DNA of 50,643 nt from Deltaproteobacteria bacterium (GTDB lineage: Bacteria > Desulfobacterota > Desulfuromonadia > Geobacterales > Pseudopelobacteraceae): the NCBI GenBank assembly GCA_016182975.1, contig JACPFJ010000015.1:11052-61694 (forward strand), written 5' to 3'. Under the pieces are notes generated by a model. The model saw only the letters and a list, made by a program, of their open reading frames with translations. It ran no database searches and was not told the origin of the DNA. The position numbers and the translations under genes were made by a program. Positions 1 to 8,198 of this stretch are shown here, piece by piece (positions within the stretch are counted from its first letter, which is position 1; every line of letters starts with the position of its first letter).

Positions 1-3
1 TCC

Positions 4-642
4 ATGAACGGTGCCTGGATCGAGGCGTTCCGTGTTGGCACTTGGACCGACAGCGCCGGCCATACAGACAACTGGACTCCGGAAAAGATCGACGACTTCT
101 TGGTCAAATACAACCCTGCCTTTCACATGGCGCCCTTGCGGGTGGACCATATCGAACCGGGGCAGCACAAGGGGCGCGGCCCGGCCTTCGGGTGGGTCGC
201 CGCCGCCAGGCGCGAGGGGGAGCGGGTGCTGGTTAAGCTTTCCCAGGTGCAGCCACAGTTCGAGGAGTGGGTCCGCTCGGGGCTGGTCAAGTTCCGCTCC
301 ATCGCCTGGGACCCGGTGCGAGGCATCCATCACTTGGCGTTTCTTGGCTACAACTGCCCAGCGGTGCCGGGGATGGAAAGCGTATACAGTAATCGGGGAA
401 GAGTGTTTGAGATAGAATCTGAATTCAGTCAACGCCAACACAATCCATCCAACGTTAAAATTGTAGACTCTTTTGAAGCCACTCGCAGACTTGGGGAAAA
501 AACGCGCGAATTTATTGATACAGAGAAGACTAGAGGGAGAAACCTTCGATTCGAGGATGCCCTGATGACCGTTGTCGAGAGGATAAACCTCGTCAAGGTG
601 CCTGCTGCAGGCGGACGGCTGTACGGTCTCTATGATGATTAA
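4..642 (+). CDS. Orphan Mu-like phage protein (I-protein/protease-scaffold type)
   Basis: 212 residues. The opening WIEAFRVGTWTD and the later segment HLAFLGYNCPAVPGM (about residues 110-124) match the pattern I know from Mu-type I proteins (head protease/scaffold), where the equivalent reads roughly RHVAFLGAQPPAVKG. The start is placed where that family normally begins, three bases into the window, so a longer upstream frame cannot be excluded. After about residue 130 the coding sequence becomes visibly richer in A+T and I no longer recognise it, although a helical tail (FEDALMTVVERI) is plausible for the family. No other phage structural gene lies beside it; the next gene is an IS transposase. 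It is most likely a prophage remnant left outside a functional head-gene cluster. Confidence 0.55.
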   Translation: MNGAWIEAFRVGTWTDSAGHTDNWTPEKIDDFLVKYNPAFHMAPLRVDHIEPGQHKGRGPAFGWVAAARREGERVLVKLSQVQPQFEEWVRSGLVKFRSIAWDPVRGIHHLAFLGYNCPAVPGMESVYSNRGRVFEIESEFSQRQHNPSNVKIVDSFEATRRLGEKTREFIDTEKTRGRNLRFEDALMTVVERINLVKVPAAGGRLYGLYDD

Positions 643-679
643 GGGTGCTATGAAATTTATGCACCGATAGCCTTGCCAG

Positions 680-720
680 GTCAAAGCCGCTGACACCACG
701 AAGTCAGCGGCCTTGACTTT
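680..720 (+). terminator. Long hairpin with T-run after the phage gene
   Basis: A 9-bp perfect stem (GCCGCTGAC at 686-694 with GTCAGCGGC at 703-711, 8-nt loop) is extended by five more pairs on each side of a single mismatch (680-684 with 713-717). A TTTT run begins at about 717. It fits a Rho-independent terminator for the phage-like gene and would also insulate the transposase downstream. Confidence 0.6.
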
Positions 721-779
721 TCCTGCACAACAAGAAAACTTTCCGATAAAGGCTGTAATAGCCCGCTTCGGAGGTCATT

Positions 780-2372
780 ATGGCAACCATGATGGCGAGA
801 TATGCTTCCCAAATAAAGTTGATCAAAGGTGTGCCGGACTTTAACAGACAACGAGCTTTAAAACGTTTCATTCTCTTGATGGATTTCAAGGACAATTTTT
901 TTCCACAGCAACAGCCGTGCATGTCACGCACCAAGGCGCTATGCGCCTATGCAAAACTTCGTAATACTACCTATCGTAGTCTCCTGAGATGGAGCACTGC
1001 CTACAAAAAATTCGGTATTAAGGGGCTTGTGCCCAAATTCGGTACTCGAATCAGTAATGCATCCTACGAGGAACCAAGCAAATGCAAGAAAGCAAAACTA
1101 CTTGCTGCCATCACTATCGATGCAATGAACCCGTTGAAGTGTCTGGTAACACTCAGAAAAATTATTGAACGATACCGTATGATCCCCCCAGACGTAAGGA
1201 GTGGGGCGCTTTCCAATTTCGAGAGATTCTTTCATGCAGTGCCATATGAGCATCAGTTGTCTTTACGTACACCTCTCAGCGATGAGGAAATAAAGCTTTT
1301 GAACCGTTACAAACTCGGTATCCACAAGAAATACAGTAAGAAAGCAACTGCCATCTTAATGGCCAGTGAGGGCCGAACTCTCGTTGAAACAATGAACACC
1401 ACCCATGCCGCCAAAGGTACCATATACCGCTGGCTGCGTAACTTCAGAAAAGACCGCATGGAATCAATAGAGGTACATGTACACGCCCCAGCCAAAGAAC
1501 GAGAGAAGGCTGAACGACAAAAAAGGGTGATCGACATCGTTCACACAATGCCATCGCTTTATGGGATAAACCGGACAACTTGGACATACGGCTCGATCGC
1601 GGAGGCGTATCAAAAAGAATACGGGGCTCCAATATCAGTAGGTAAGATACAGGGTGTCATTCACGATACTAATTACACTTGGCGACGCGCCAGGAATGTT
1701 CTGACCAGCCCAGACCCGGATTACAAGGCAAAGGTGGAGAAGCTGCTCGACACGCTCCAGGGGCTGAAAGAAGGCGAGCGATTCTTCTTCATTGATGAGG
1801 TGGGGCCGTACCGGGTCAAAAAATACGGCGGTCGGGTTTTGATGCCGAAAGGCCAGACTCCGGAAGTGCCGGAAAATCAGAAGAGCAGAGGCAAGATTCA
1901 GTTCGTTGCCGCCCTGGAGGCAGTAACAAACCAGTTGACATGGTTATTCACTCCTGACAAAAGCGCCGTATCAATGGTCCGGCTATTTGAGAAGATCGTG
2001 CAAGACTATGCCGATTGTCCGGCCGCCTTCTTTACCTGGGACGCTATCTCGGTGCATAGTTCAAAGGTCATCATGGAATGGATCTCCGCCCACAACAAAG
2101 CCGGCAAGGGGCCGCACATAGAGGTTGTCCCATTACCTTCAAAATCGCAGTTTCTGAACGTTATTGAAGCGGTATTCGGCGGCATGAAGAGGGCCGTGAT
2201 CTGTAATAGCGACTATGCCACGCCTCACGACATGCAAGAGGCTATAGCACGGCACTTTGAGGAGAGAAACCAGTTTTTCAGGGAGAATCCCAAACGGGCC
2301 GGGAACAAGATATGGGACAAGCAGAAGTTTGACTTCGACAGGCTGGCCGGGGGGCTGTTTAAAAAAATGTGA
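780..2372 (+). CDS. IS630-type DDE transposase, long form
   Basis: 530 residues. The C-terminal half carries an IS630/Tc1-like DDE catalytic core: FFIDEVG (first Asp, near residue 337), TWDAISVHSSK (second Asp) and PLPSKSQFLNVIEAVFG (Glu in the NVIE motif). The N-terminal 200 residues are predicted helical and probably hold the helix-turn-helix DNA-binding part. The protein is well above the roughly 340 residues I expect for IS630 transposases. A GGAGG sequence at about 770-774 sits just upstream of the chosen ATG. The first half is AT-richer than the surrounding chromosome, suggesting recent arrival. I could not identify convincing terminal inverted repeats or a TA duplication, so the element's ends are not called. 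The catalytic triad looks intact. Confidence 0.75.
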   Translation: MATMMARYASQIKLIKGVPDFNRQRALKRFILLMDFKDNFFPQQQPCMSRTKALCAYAKLRNTTYRSLLRWSTAYKKFGIKGLVPKFGTRISNASYEEPSKCKKAKLLAAITIDAMNPLKCLVTLRKIIERYRMIPPDVRSGALSNFERFFHAVPYEHQLSLRTPLSDEEIKLLNRYKLGIHKKYSKKATAILMASEGRTLVETMNTTHAAKGTIYRWLRNFRKDRMESIEVHVHAPAKEREKAERQKRVIDIVHTMPSLYGINRTTWTYGSIAEAYQKEYGAPISVGKIQGVIHDTNYTWRRARNVLTSPDPDYKAKVEKLLDTLQGLKEGERFFFIDEVGPYRVKKYGGRVLMPKGQTPEVPENQKSRGKIQFVAALEAVTNQLTWLFTPDKSAVSMVRLFEKIVQDYADCPAAFFTWDAISVHSSKVIMEWISAHNKAGKGPHIEVVPLPSKSQFLNVIEAVFGGMKRAVICNSDYATPHDMQEAIARHFEERNQFFRENPKRAGNKIWDKQKFDFDRLAGGLFKKM

Positions 2373-2469
2373 TCAAACAAATATTGACAGGTTCAAGCAT
2401 TTTCACGCCGCTGGTTATCACATTTTTTACCGCTGAGTTTTCACGTCGCCGTTTACGCCGGCGCCCCGG

Positions 2470-2498
2470 TTGACATGCCGCCAAAGGCGGCTTACAGT
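2470..2498 (+). promoter_or_regulatory. Promoter with palindromic spacer upstream of dnaJ-like gene
   Basis: TTGACA (2470-2475) and TACAGT (2493-2498) are separated by exactly 17 bases, a good sigma-70 arrangement. The spacer holds a perfect palindrome GCCGCC-AAA-GGCGGC (2477-2491), which could be a repressor site or simply a hairpin. It is neither the CIRCE sequence nor a sigma-32-type promoter. Confidence 0.5.
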
Positions 2499-2530
2499 GT
2501 GGCTATATTTGGAAAGGACGGAAACTGCAC

Positions 2531-3430
2531 ATGGCCGCTACGGAATATTACAAAACCCTCGGGGTGGACAAGAAGGCCACCCCGGACGAGATCAAGAAGG
2601 CCTTCCGCAAGCTGGCGGTCAAGTACCACCCCGACCGCAACCCCGGCGACAAGGCCGCCGAGGACAGGTTCAAGGAGATCAACGAGGCCTACGCCGTGCT
2701 CTCCGACCCGCAGAAGAAGGAACAGTACGACACCTTCGGCTCCAGCGGCTTCCACCGGCAGTACAGCCAGGAGGACATCTTCCGCAACTTCGACTTCGGC
2801 AACGTCTACAAGGACATGGGTGCCGGGGGGGGGGAGGACATCTTCTCGCGCCTCTTCGGCGGGGCCTTCGGGCGGGGCGGCGGCAGGGGCGGTTTCCGGG
2901 CCGCCCCGCAGAAGGGGGCCGACCTGGAGATGGAGACCGACGTCAGCTTCCGCGACGCGGCCCAGGGCGCCGAGAAGCTGGTGGCCTTCCGCCGCAACGG
3001 CAAGCGCGAGGAGCTCAAGGTCAGGATCCCCGCCGGAGTCGAGAACGGCAGCAAGGTACGCATCGCCGGCAAGGGGGGCCAGGGGGGGGATGGAGGACCG
3101 TCCGGCGACCTGTACCTGATCATCCGCGTCCTGCCCGACCCGGTCTTCACCCGCGAGGGGGGCGACCTGTTCGTGGAGCGCGCCATCCCATTCAGCGCCG
3201 CCTGCCTGGGGACCTCGCTGGACGTGCCGACCCTGGAGGGGGACAAGCGCATCAAGGTCCCCCCCGGCATCCAGCCGGGGACCAAGATCCGCCTCAAGGG
3301 GTGCGGAGTGAAACCGCTCGGCTCGAACTACAAGGGGGATCTCTACGTCAAGATCAGCGTGCGCGTGCCGGAGGCGCTGAACGGTGAGCAGAAGGGACTG
3401 GTGGAGGAACTGGCCCGGAAGGGACTCTGA
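2531..3430 (+). CDS. cbpA: DnaJ-family co-chaperone without zinc finger (CbpA type)
   Basis: 299 residues. An N-terminal J domain has the HPD motif at residues 33-35 and the usual YHPDRNPGD surroundings; it would stimulate the ATPase of DnaK. A Gly/Phe-rich linker spans about residues 95-125. There are no CxxCxGxG repeats, so this is a class B (CbpA-like) protein rather than DnaJ itself. The C-terminal substrate-binding beta domains cover about 130-280 (pattern PAGVENGSKVRI and VPPGIQPGTKIRLKG). The ATG was chosen because the J domain starts immediately after it, with GGAAAGGACGG a short distance upstream. It is a single-gene unit, with a promoter at 2470-2498 and a terminator at 3452. The symbol is by family resemblance. 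Confidence 0.85.
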   Translation: MAATEYYKTLGVDKKATPDEIKKAFRKLAVKYHPDRNPGDKAAEDRFKEINEAYAVLSDPQKKEQYDTFGSSGFHRQYSQEDIFRNFDFGNVYKDMGAGGGEDIFSRLFGGAFGRGGGRGGFRAAPQKGADLEMETDVSFRDAAQGAEKLVAFRRNGKREELKVRIPAGVENGSKVRIAGKGGQGGDGGPSGDLYLIIRVLPDPVFTREGGDLFVERAIPFSAACLGTSLDVPTLEGDKRIKVPPGIQPGTKIRLKGCGVKPLGSNYKGDLYVKISVRVPEALNGEQKGLVEELARKGL

Positions 3431-3451
3431 TTTTAGTGGATACGTGAATCG

Positions 3452-3487
3452 AAACCTCCGGGGGATTGGAAATCTCGGAGGTTTTTT
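3452..3487 (+). terminator. Rho-independent terminator of the dnaJ-like gene
   Basis: AAACCTCCG (3452-3460) pairs perfectly with CGGAGGTTT (3476-3484) and runs into six T residues (3482-3487). Confidence 0.8.
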
Positions 3488-3490
3488 ATC

Positions 3491-3663
3491 CTGAATACGT
3501 GACGTCTTCCGGGCTCCTCTCGCTTAGAATGCCTAAGTCCCGGCGTTTCAGGCATGAGTTCCGGTTCTGGCGCTGTTCACCTGACACATTCGGCATGTTT
3601 TCCGCGGGCGGCGATTGACTCCGGCATTTCGCTCGCTCCGCCCTCCAGACGTCACGTATTCAG
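3491..3663. repeat. 17-bp perfect inverted repeat bounding about 170 bp, one arm inside ispF
   Basis: CTGAATACGTGACGTCT at 3491-3507 is the exact reverse complement of 3647-3663. The right arm contains the last codons and stop of ispF, so the left arm is an inverted copy of that gene's 3' end. Inward of both arms there is weaker similarity (GGGC, then CTCGCT or CGAGCG, then AATGCC, then GTC), suggesting the duplicated arms were once about 40-50 bp. Further GGCAT-type motifs lie between them, but no coding sequence. Confidence 0.75.
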
Positions 3664-4140
3664 GCATTTCTTCGCCAGCATCAGCACCACCGCGTGGGCG
3701 GAGATCCCCTCACCCCGGCCGGAGAACCCCAGCCCCTCCTCGGTGGTGGCCTTGACGTTGACCTGCTCAGGGGCCGCGTTCAGCACCCTGGCGATGTTCT
3801 CCCGCATGGCCGCAATGTGGGGCGCCATCTTCGGCTTCTGGGCGATGATGGTGGCATCCAGGTTGCCGAGGGAATAGCCCCGCTCCGCCGCCAGTTTCCC
3901 GACATGCTCCAGCAGCTTCAGGCTGTCGGCCCCCTTGTAGGCCGGGTCGCTGTCGGGGAAGTGCCGGCCGATGTCCCCCAGGCCTACGGCCCCCAGGATG
4001 GCGTCGGCAATGGCGTGCAGCAGCACGTCGGCATCGGAATGCCCCAGAAGCCCCTTCTCCCAGGGGATATCCACCCCCCCCATGAGCAGCCTTCTCCCCT
4101 CCACCAGCCGGTGGACGTCGTAGCCGTGACCTATGCGCAT
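3652..4140 (-). CDS. ispF: 2-C-methyl-D-erythritol 2,4-cyclodiphosphate synthase
   Basis: 162 residues, the usual family size. It converts CDP-methylerythritol 2-phosphate to the cyclic diphosphate in the non-mevalonate isoprenoid pathway. The metal ligands are visible as D8 and H10 (GHGYDVHR) and H42 ([11 protein letters not shown]), and the C-terminal [17 protein letters not shown] signature is present. A GAGGAG-type ribosome site precedes the ATG. ispD, often adjacent or fused, is not here. A gpsA terminator (4192-4222) separates it from the upstream gene, so it probably has its own promoter in the short gap at 4141-4190. Its last codons form one arm of the inverted repeat at 3491-3663. 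Confidence 0.95.
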   Translation of the reverse strand: MRIGHGYDVHRLVEGRRLLMGGVDIPWEKGLLGHSDADVLLHAIADAILGAVGLGDIGRHFPDSDPAYKGADSLKLLEHVGKLAAERGYSLGNLDATIIAQKPKMAPHIAAMRENIARVLNAAPEQVNVKATTEEGLGFSGRGEGISAHAVVLMLAKKCLNT

Positions 4141-4191
4141 TGAGTTATCTCCTCACCGTTGTATTGGACTCAATAAACACCTCTTCACGCA

Positions 4192-4222
4192 AAGGCCCCG
4201 ATACGACTTGCATCGGGGCCTT
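4192..4222 (-). terminator. Terminator of gpsA
   Basis: AAGGCCCCGAT (4192-4202) pairs perfectly with ATCGGGGCCTT (4212-4222), 9-nt loop. On the minus strand the stem ends in TTT, just after the gpsA stop. Confidence 0.7.
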
Positions 4223-4249
4223 CTATCCTCAGGATGGGGACATCCGGTC

Positions 4250-5263
4250 TTACCGTTCCGGCTTCAGGTCCCGCGCCATCAGCTCCATCACCGCCTGGCG
4301 GGCGGGCTTGTCCTCGTGCAGGATCTGGTGGACATTCTCCACGATGGGCATATCCACCCCGAGGCGAAGTGCCAGCTGGAAGACCGCCTCCGCCGACTTG
4401 ACCCCCTCGGCCACCATGCGCATCTCGGCCATGATCTCGCCCAAAAGCATCCCCTGCCCCAACTTGAAACCGACGGTGCGGTTGCGCGAGAGGTCGCCGG
4501 TGCAGGTCAGCACCAGGTCGCCCATGCCGGCCAGGCCGGCGAAGGTGGCGGGCTGGGCGCCCATGGCCTGCCCCAACCGGTTCATCTCGGCCAGGCCGCG
4601 GGTGATCAGGGCGGCGCGGGCGTTGTGGCCGAAGCCCAGCCCGTCGCAGATCCCGGCCGCGACGGCGATGACGTTCTTGACCGCGCCCCCCAGCTCCACG
4701 CCGGTGACGTCGTTGTTGGTGTAGGCCCGGAAGAAGTTGTTGCTGAAGGCGGCCTGCACCCGCCGGGCGCACTCCTCGCTGCGGGAAGCGGCCACGATCA
4801 GCGAGGGGAGCCCGCCGGCCACCTCGCGGGCGAAGGTGGGGCCGGACAGCATCACGTAGCGGGCAAGCGCCTCCTCGCCCAAAAGCTCAGCACAGAGCTG
4901 GGAGACCGTCTTGAGCGTGGTCAGCTCGATACCCTTGGAGGCGTTGATGATCAGGGCCTGCGGCGCGATGTCGGCGGCGGCCTGGCCAAGAACGGTGCGC
5001 ATGGCCTGAACCGGCGTTACCAGCAGTACCATGCCGCGGCCGGTGAGCGCCTCGCGGAGGTCGCTGGTTATGGCCAGGGCCGGGTTGAGACTGATGCCGG
5101 GAAGATAGACGGAATTGATCCGGGTGGCGGCCATCTCGGCGGCCAGCTCGCGCTCATAGACCCACAGGAGCGTGTCGTGCCCGTTTTTGGCCAGCAAGTC
5201 GGCCAGGGCCGTACCCCAGCTGCCGCCGCCGATGACGGCTATCCGTTCGACGCTACTCCTCAT
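4250..5263 (-). CDS. gpsA: NAD(P)-dependent glycerol-3-phosphate dehydrogenase
   Basis: 337 residues. It reduces dihydroxyacetone phosphate to sn-glycerol 3-phosphate for phospholipid synthesis in the cytoplasm. The N-terminal dinucleotide-binding loop IGGGSWGTA covers residues 11-19, NASKG gives K110, and the catalytic lysine region ELGGAVKN gives K196. The segment AGMGDLVLTC near residues 245-254 is also typical. The start overlaps the end of the upstream helical-repeat gene by 11 bases, so the two are translationally coupled. Transcription ends at the hairpin 4192-4222. Confidence 0.95.
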   Translation of the reverse strand: MRSSVERIAVIGGGSWGTALADLLAKNGHDTLLWVYERELAAEMAATRINSVYLPGISLNPALAITSDLREALTGRGMVLLVTPVQAMRTVLGQAAADIAPQALIINASKGIELTTLKTVSQLCAELLGEEALARYVMLSGPTFAREVAGGLPSLIVAASRSEECARRVQAAFSNNFFRAYTNNDVTGVELGGAVKNVIAVAAGICDGLGFGHNARAALITRGLAEMNRLGQAMGAQPATFAGLAGMGDLVLTCTGDLSRNRTVGFKLGQGMLLGEIMAEMRMVAEGVKSAEAVFQLALRLGVDMPIVENVHQILHEDKPARQAVMELMARDLKPER

Positions 5264-6833
5264 CGTCGTAACCCTCCTCCAGCCTCAGGTCGTACCCCTC
5301 GGCCAGGGCCTGCCGGGCCGTCTCGATGCTGTCCAGGATCAGCCGCCTGATGAACGGGTGGCGCGCCTCGGGCAGGAATCCCCCCACCAGGCTGAGCGCC
5401 GTGGCCAGGGTATGCTGGACCGTCCTTTCATCGCTGCCGGTATGCTGCATGAAATCGGCAGTCAGGAGCAGCCGCTTGATGATCTCCGCCCGGCGGGGGG
5501 TGATCAGCTCGGCACAGAAGCGGGCCAGTTCGGCCTCGATATCGGCCTCCGGGATGCCGTCTTCCCCGGCGTTCCTCTCCAGGGTGTCCAGGCGCTCGGC
5601 GGCGTCATAGACCGCCGACTCGGACAGGAGCCACCCCTCCAGGCTGGCGTTGTCCAGAAGTTCGTTGCTGCCGGCCACATAGCCGGGAATCCGCTCCACG
5701 ATCCCATCCAGGTGGGCCAGGCTGAAGCGGGGGATATAGGCCTCGGGCAGAAGCGCGTCGGGGCTGAACATGCGCATGTCCACGTAGAAGTCGGGGGGAA
5801 GGTAATACCCATGCTCCCGGCTGCGGAAGAGCGCATCGCGCAGAAGCGCCAGGGCATAACCCGGCTCGACCGGTTCCAGCAGCTCGCCGGCGGCGATCTC
5901 CTTCAGGACGCCATCGTACTCCTTGTCGTCCTTCAGCCGGTAACTGAGGGCGTTGATCAGGCCATCCTCCTCGCCGGTCAGAAGCACCAGGGCCGCGTAG
6001 CCCGAATCCGCCAGGCGCCACGCGAACCAGAGCGAGCGGGAACCGTAGATATCGATCGGCCCGGCCTGCACCTGGTGGAAAGGGAGCGGCACGGGGAACG
6101 AGCGGGGCAACTCCACCGGCTCGCGAATGCCCACGAAGGAGAGACGCCTGATGCTGCGCTTGATCAACTCGGCGATTGCACCCTCGTGGCGCTTTTCCGC
6201 CCGGTTGAGGACATCGAGGGCAAAGCCGCTCTTGATCCTCCCCAGGGCGATGATCGCCTCGCGTACCACCTCCGGCCGCTCGAACGAGACCAGGATCTCC
6301 AGGAGCGCCACCGCGTCGGGGGAGTCGATCTCGGAAAGCCGCCGTATCATGCGCTCACGGACGTCGTCGCCGGCGTCGAGGAACATATCCATGAAACGCA
6401 CCAGCCCCCGCTCGCCGTCGTTCAGGCAATCGGCGACGAAACCGTCGATCGTGGCGGCGCCGTAACCGGTCATCCCGGCGAAGGGGGGCGCGGTGACGTC
6501 GATGCCGTAGTCCTGCAGGGCATCCAGGAGCGCCAGCCTGCCGTCCTCCTCCAGGTCCTTGCGCTTCAGGGTGATCTGGACCAGCTGGTCGAGCCACCCC
6601 GCGTCGTCGAAGAAATCGAGCATGCAGGTGTAGCGGTAGATGGCGGTGCCGTTCTTTTCCTGCCACAGCTTGCGCACCAGCGGCTGGAGCGCACGCCTGC
6701 CCGACTTCTGCAGGCGGCGCCCTATCCGTTCCATCTGGTCGCCGGTCAGGTCGTCCCGCTTGAGGAAATCCAGCAGGCGGATGATGCGCCGCCGTTCCCG
6801 CAGGGATTTGTCGATTTTGAAGGCTCTGGTCAT
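5253..6833 (-). CDS. Unrecognised helical-repeat (HEAT-like) protein
   Basis: 526 residues with no family I can name precisely. The first 240 residues read as successive amphipathic helix pairs (for example LVRKLWQEKNGTAIYRY, ALLEILVSFERPEVVREAI, ALGRIKSGFALDVLNR), a pattern typical of HEAT or armadillo-like scaffolds. The C-terminal half is mixed helical and acidic, ending EEGYDDEE. There is no signal peptide or obvious membrane segment, so it is probably cytoplasmic. It overlaps gpsA by 11 bases and is the first gene of that unit. Codon use matches the core genome, so it looks native rather than acquired. A protein-interaction or scaffold role is an inference only. Confidence 0.75.
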   Translation of the reverse strand: MTRAFKIDKSLRERRRIIRLLDFLKRDDLTGDQMERIGRRLQKSGRRALQPLVRKLWQEKNGTAIYRYTCMLDFFDDAGWLDQLVQITLKRKDLEEDGRLALLDALQDYGIDVTAPPFAGMTGYGAATIDGFVADCLNDGERGLVRFMDMFLDAGDDVRERMIRRLSEIDSPDAVALLEILVSFERPEVVREAIIALGRIKSGFALDVLNRAEKRHEGAIAELIKRSIRRLSFVGIREPVELPRSFPVPLPFHQVQAGPIDIYGSRSLWFAWRLADSGYAALVLLTGEEDGLINALSYRLKDDKEYDGVLKEIAAGELLEPVEPGYALALLRDALFRSREHGYYLPPDFYVDMRMFSPDALLPEAYIPRFSLAHLDGIVERIPGYVAGSNELLDNASLEGWLLSESAVYDAAERLDTLERNAGEDGIPEADIEAELARFCAELITPRRAEIIKRLLLTADFMQHTGSDERTVQHTLATALSLVGGFLPEARHPFIRRLILDSIETARQALAEGYDLRLEEGYDDEE

Positions 6834-7066
6834 GGCTAATTACGTGTATCCCTTTTGAAACTGGGAGACGACTCTATCACACGAACAGCATGAAGGCAAT
6901 CATGGGAAGTTTGCCTGCAACCAATTCTAAGCGATACGTCCGCTTGAAACGCAGGCAAGATCTCCGCGCTCCGGATCGCCTTACGTGTGAAGAATGAAGG
7001 CTTGCGTTTACTTCCCGTATCGAATATGCTTTTGTTGAATGATATATTGATCGATAGGAGCGCGCC
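6834..7066. other. Intergenic gap with possible vapB promoter
   Basis: This 230-bp gap lies between divergent genes. TTGCGT (7002-7007) and TATGCT (7025-7030) are 17 bases apart and point toward the antitoxin gene. AT-rich sequence follows (7031-7052). A ribosome site (ATAGGAG) precedes the ATG at 7067. Nothing else is recognised. Confidence 0.35.
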
Positions 7067-7273
7067 ATGGGAACAGTTAAAATATCGCCCAAATATCAGG
7101 TCGTAATCCCCCGGGATGTCCGGGAGAGCCTGCATCTCACACCGGGCCAGATGATGCAGGTCGTTGCCTACGGCAACCGGATCGAACTGCTGCCTGCCAG
7201 GGATATCGGGGAGATGCGCGGTTTTCTGAAGGGTATCGACACGACCGTGGTACGTGAGGACGACCGCCTGTGA
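7067..7273 (+). CDS. AbrB/SpoVT-type antitoxin (VapB-like)
   Basis: 68 residues. The N-terminal VKISPKYQVVIPRDVRESLHLTPGQ is the swapped-hairpin AbrB DNA-binding domain of VapB/MazE antitoxins. The acidic C-terminal tail (about residues 50-68) would clamp the partner toxin. The gene ends 4 bases into the following PIN toxin, the usual coupled arrangement. The antitoxin frame is intact although the toxin gene is frameshifted. It likely represses its own operon, but no operator was resolved. Confidence 0.85.
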   Translation: MGTVKISPKYQVVIPRDVRESLHLTPGQMMQVVAYGNRIELLPARDIGEMRGFLKGIDTTVVREDDRL

Positions 7274-7651
7274 ACATAGTGGATTCTTCGGGATGGCTGG
7301 AGTATTTCGCGGATGGGCCGAATGCCGACCGGTTTGCGGCCCCGCTAAACGCTATTGCCGAATTGATGGTGCCGTCCATAACCGCTGTACGAGGTGTTCA
7401 AGATCGTTTGCCGTCAGCGGGGGGAGGATGCGGCGCTCCAGGCCGTGGCAATGATGCAGCAGGGGAAGGTCATTGAACTCTCCTCGTCCATAGCGCTTTT
7501 GGCGGCAAAATTGAGTCTGGATCTGAAAACACCGATGGCAGACAGCATTATCCTGGCAACGGCACAGATCCACGACGCGGTTCTCTGGACCCAGGATGAC
7601 GATTTTGAAGGTCTGTCCGGCGTCAAATATTTTCCGACGGCATCGTCCTGA
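7270..7651 (+). pseudogene. VapC-type PIN ribonuclease, frameshifted
   Basis: The first frame gives MNIVDSSGWLEYFADG and continues to PSIT; the reading then passes to another frame as LYEVFKIVCRQRGEDAALQ through PMADSIILATAQ to the stop. Removing one base (G7384 in ACCGCTGTAC) restores a continuous PIN protein of about 127 residues. Acidic residues expected in the PIN active site are visible: D5, the TLYE glutamate and MADS. The break could be a true inactivating mutation or a sequencing error. The upstream antitoxin overlaps the start by 4 bases. If real, this leaves a solitary antitoxin. Confidence 0.8.
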
Positions 7652-7672
7652 TTACCGATTGCAACGACGAAT

Positions 7673-8085
7673 TCAGTGCTGTGCCCCCGGAATTCCCCAC
7701 GACGTTTCTCCCAGATAGCGTCCGGCATCCAGCAAAAACCGCCAGAGCGGAACGGCCTGAAGCTCAAGGCCATGGTACGGGACAGTCGCCTGGACTGAAC
7801 GGGTGATGACCAGGGCGCGCCGGGCTGACGGAAAGCGGCGTGCAAACAGCGCCAGTCCGGAAAGGCGTTTGTCCTTGGGATCGAGCGTATCCAGCAGCTT
7901 CACCTCTATTGGCAGCGGCTCCGCCACTGAACCAACGACAAAATCAACCTCCCGTTCACTCTCGGCAAAATAGCCGGTCTCGATCCCCCGCCGCCGCAAC
8001 TCAGGATAGACCATGTTTTCGGCCCGCGCCCCCTCATCCCCTGAACCGGTGCAGATCGTTTTGATCCCCAGTTCGCTGTTATACG
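7673..8085 (-). pseudogene. C-terminal fragment of an AAA ATPase with DUF4143-like domain
   Basis: The frame reads ARAENMVYPELRRRG, then FAESEREVDFVV and LPIEVKLLDT. This is the C-terminal pattern of the large prokaryotic AAA proteins with a DUF4143 tail, where a restriction-nuclease-like fold carries the EVDFVV and IEVK motifs. The ATG at 8014 lies inside the conserved domain; the same frame extends upstream to about 8085 (NSELGIKT) and reaches a stop near 8106. The whole ATPase part with Walker motifs is missing. The break lies close to a perfect 8-bp inverted repeat (8091-8120). Likely a non-functional remnant. Confidence 0.65.
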
Positions 8086-8090
8086 AGGAA

Positions 8091-8120
8091 AATCGAAATT
8101 TATGTCAAAAAGTTTCGATT
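8091..8120. repeat. 8-bp perfect inverted repeat at a truncation point
   Basis: AATCGAAA (8091-8098) and TTTCGATT (8113-8120) with a 14-nt AT-rich loop, just where the AAA/DUF4143 remnant loses homology. It could be the end of a deleted mobile element or an operator. Confidence 0.4.
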
Positions 8121-8198
8121 GTGGTCGGAGATAATGCGGTTTTTGGAATGGGGTCGATGAATTGAATATGTCCCCTGAACTCCTATGGTTGCCTATAT

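Noticed and set aside
640..2470. Terminal inverted repeats for the IS630-type element
   Set aside because: CGTGAAAACTCAGCGG-like and CACGAAGTCAGCGG-like segments on the two sides are only partly similar, and no TA duplication could be placed.
5172..6839. A 555-codon plus-strand frame opposite the helical-repeat gene
   Set aside because: Low-complexity shadow; the minus-strand frame overlaps gpsA properly and has protein-like composition.
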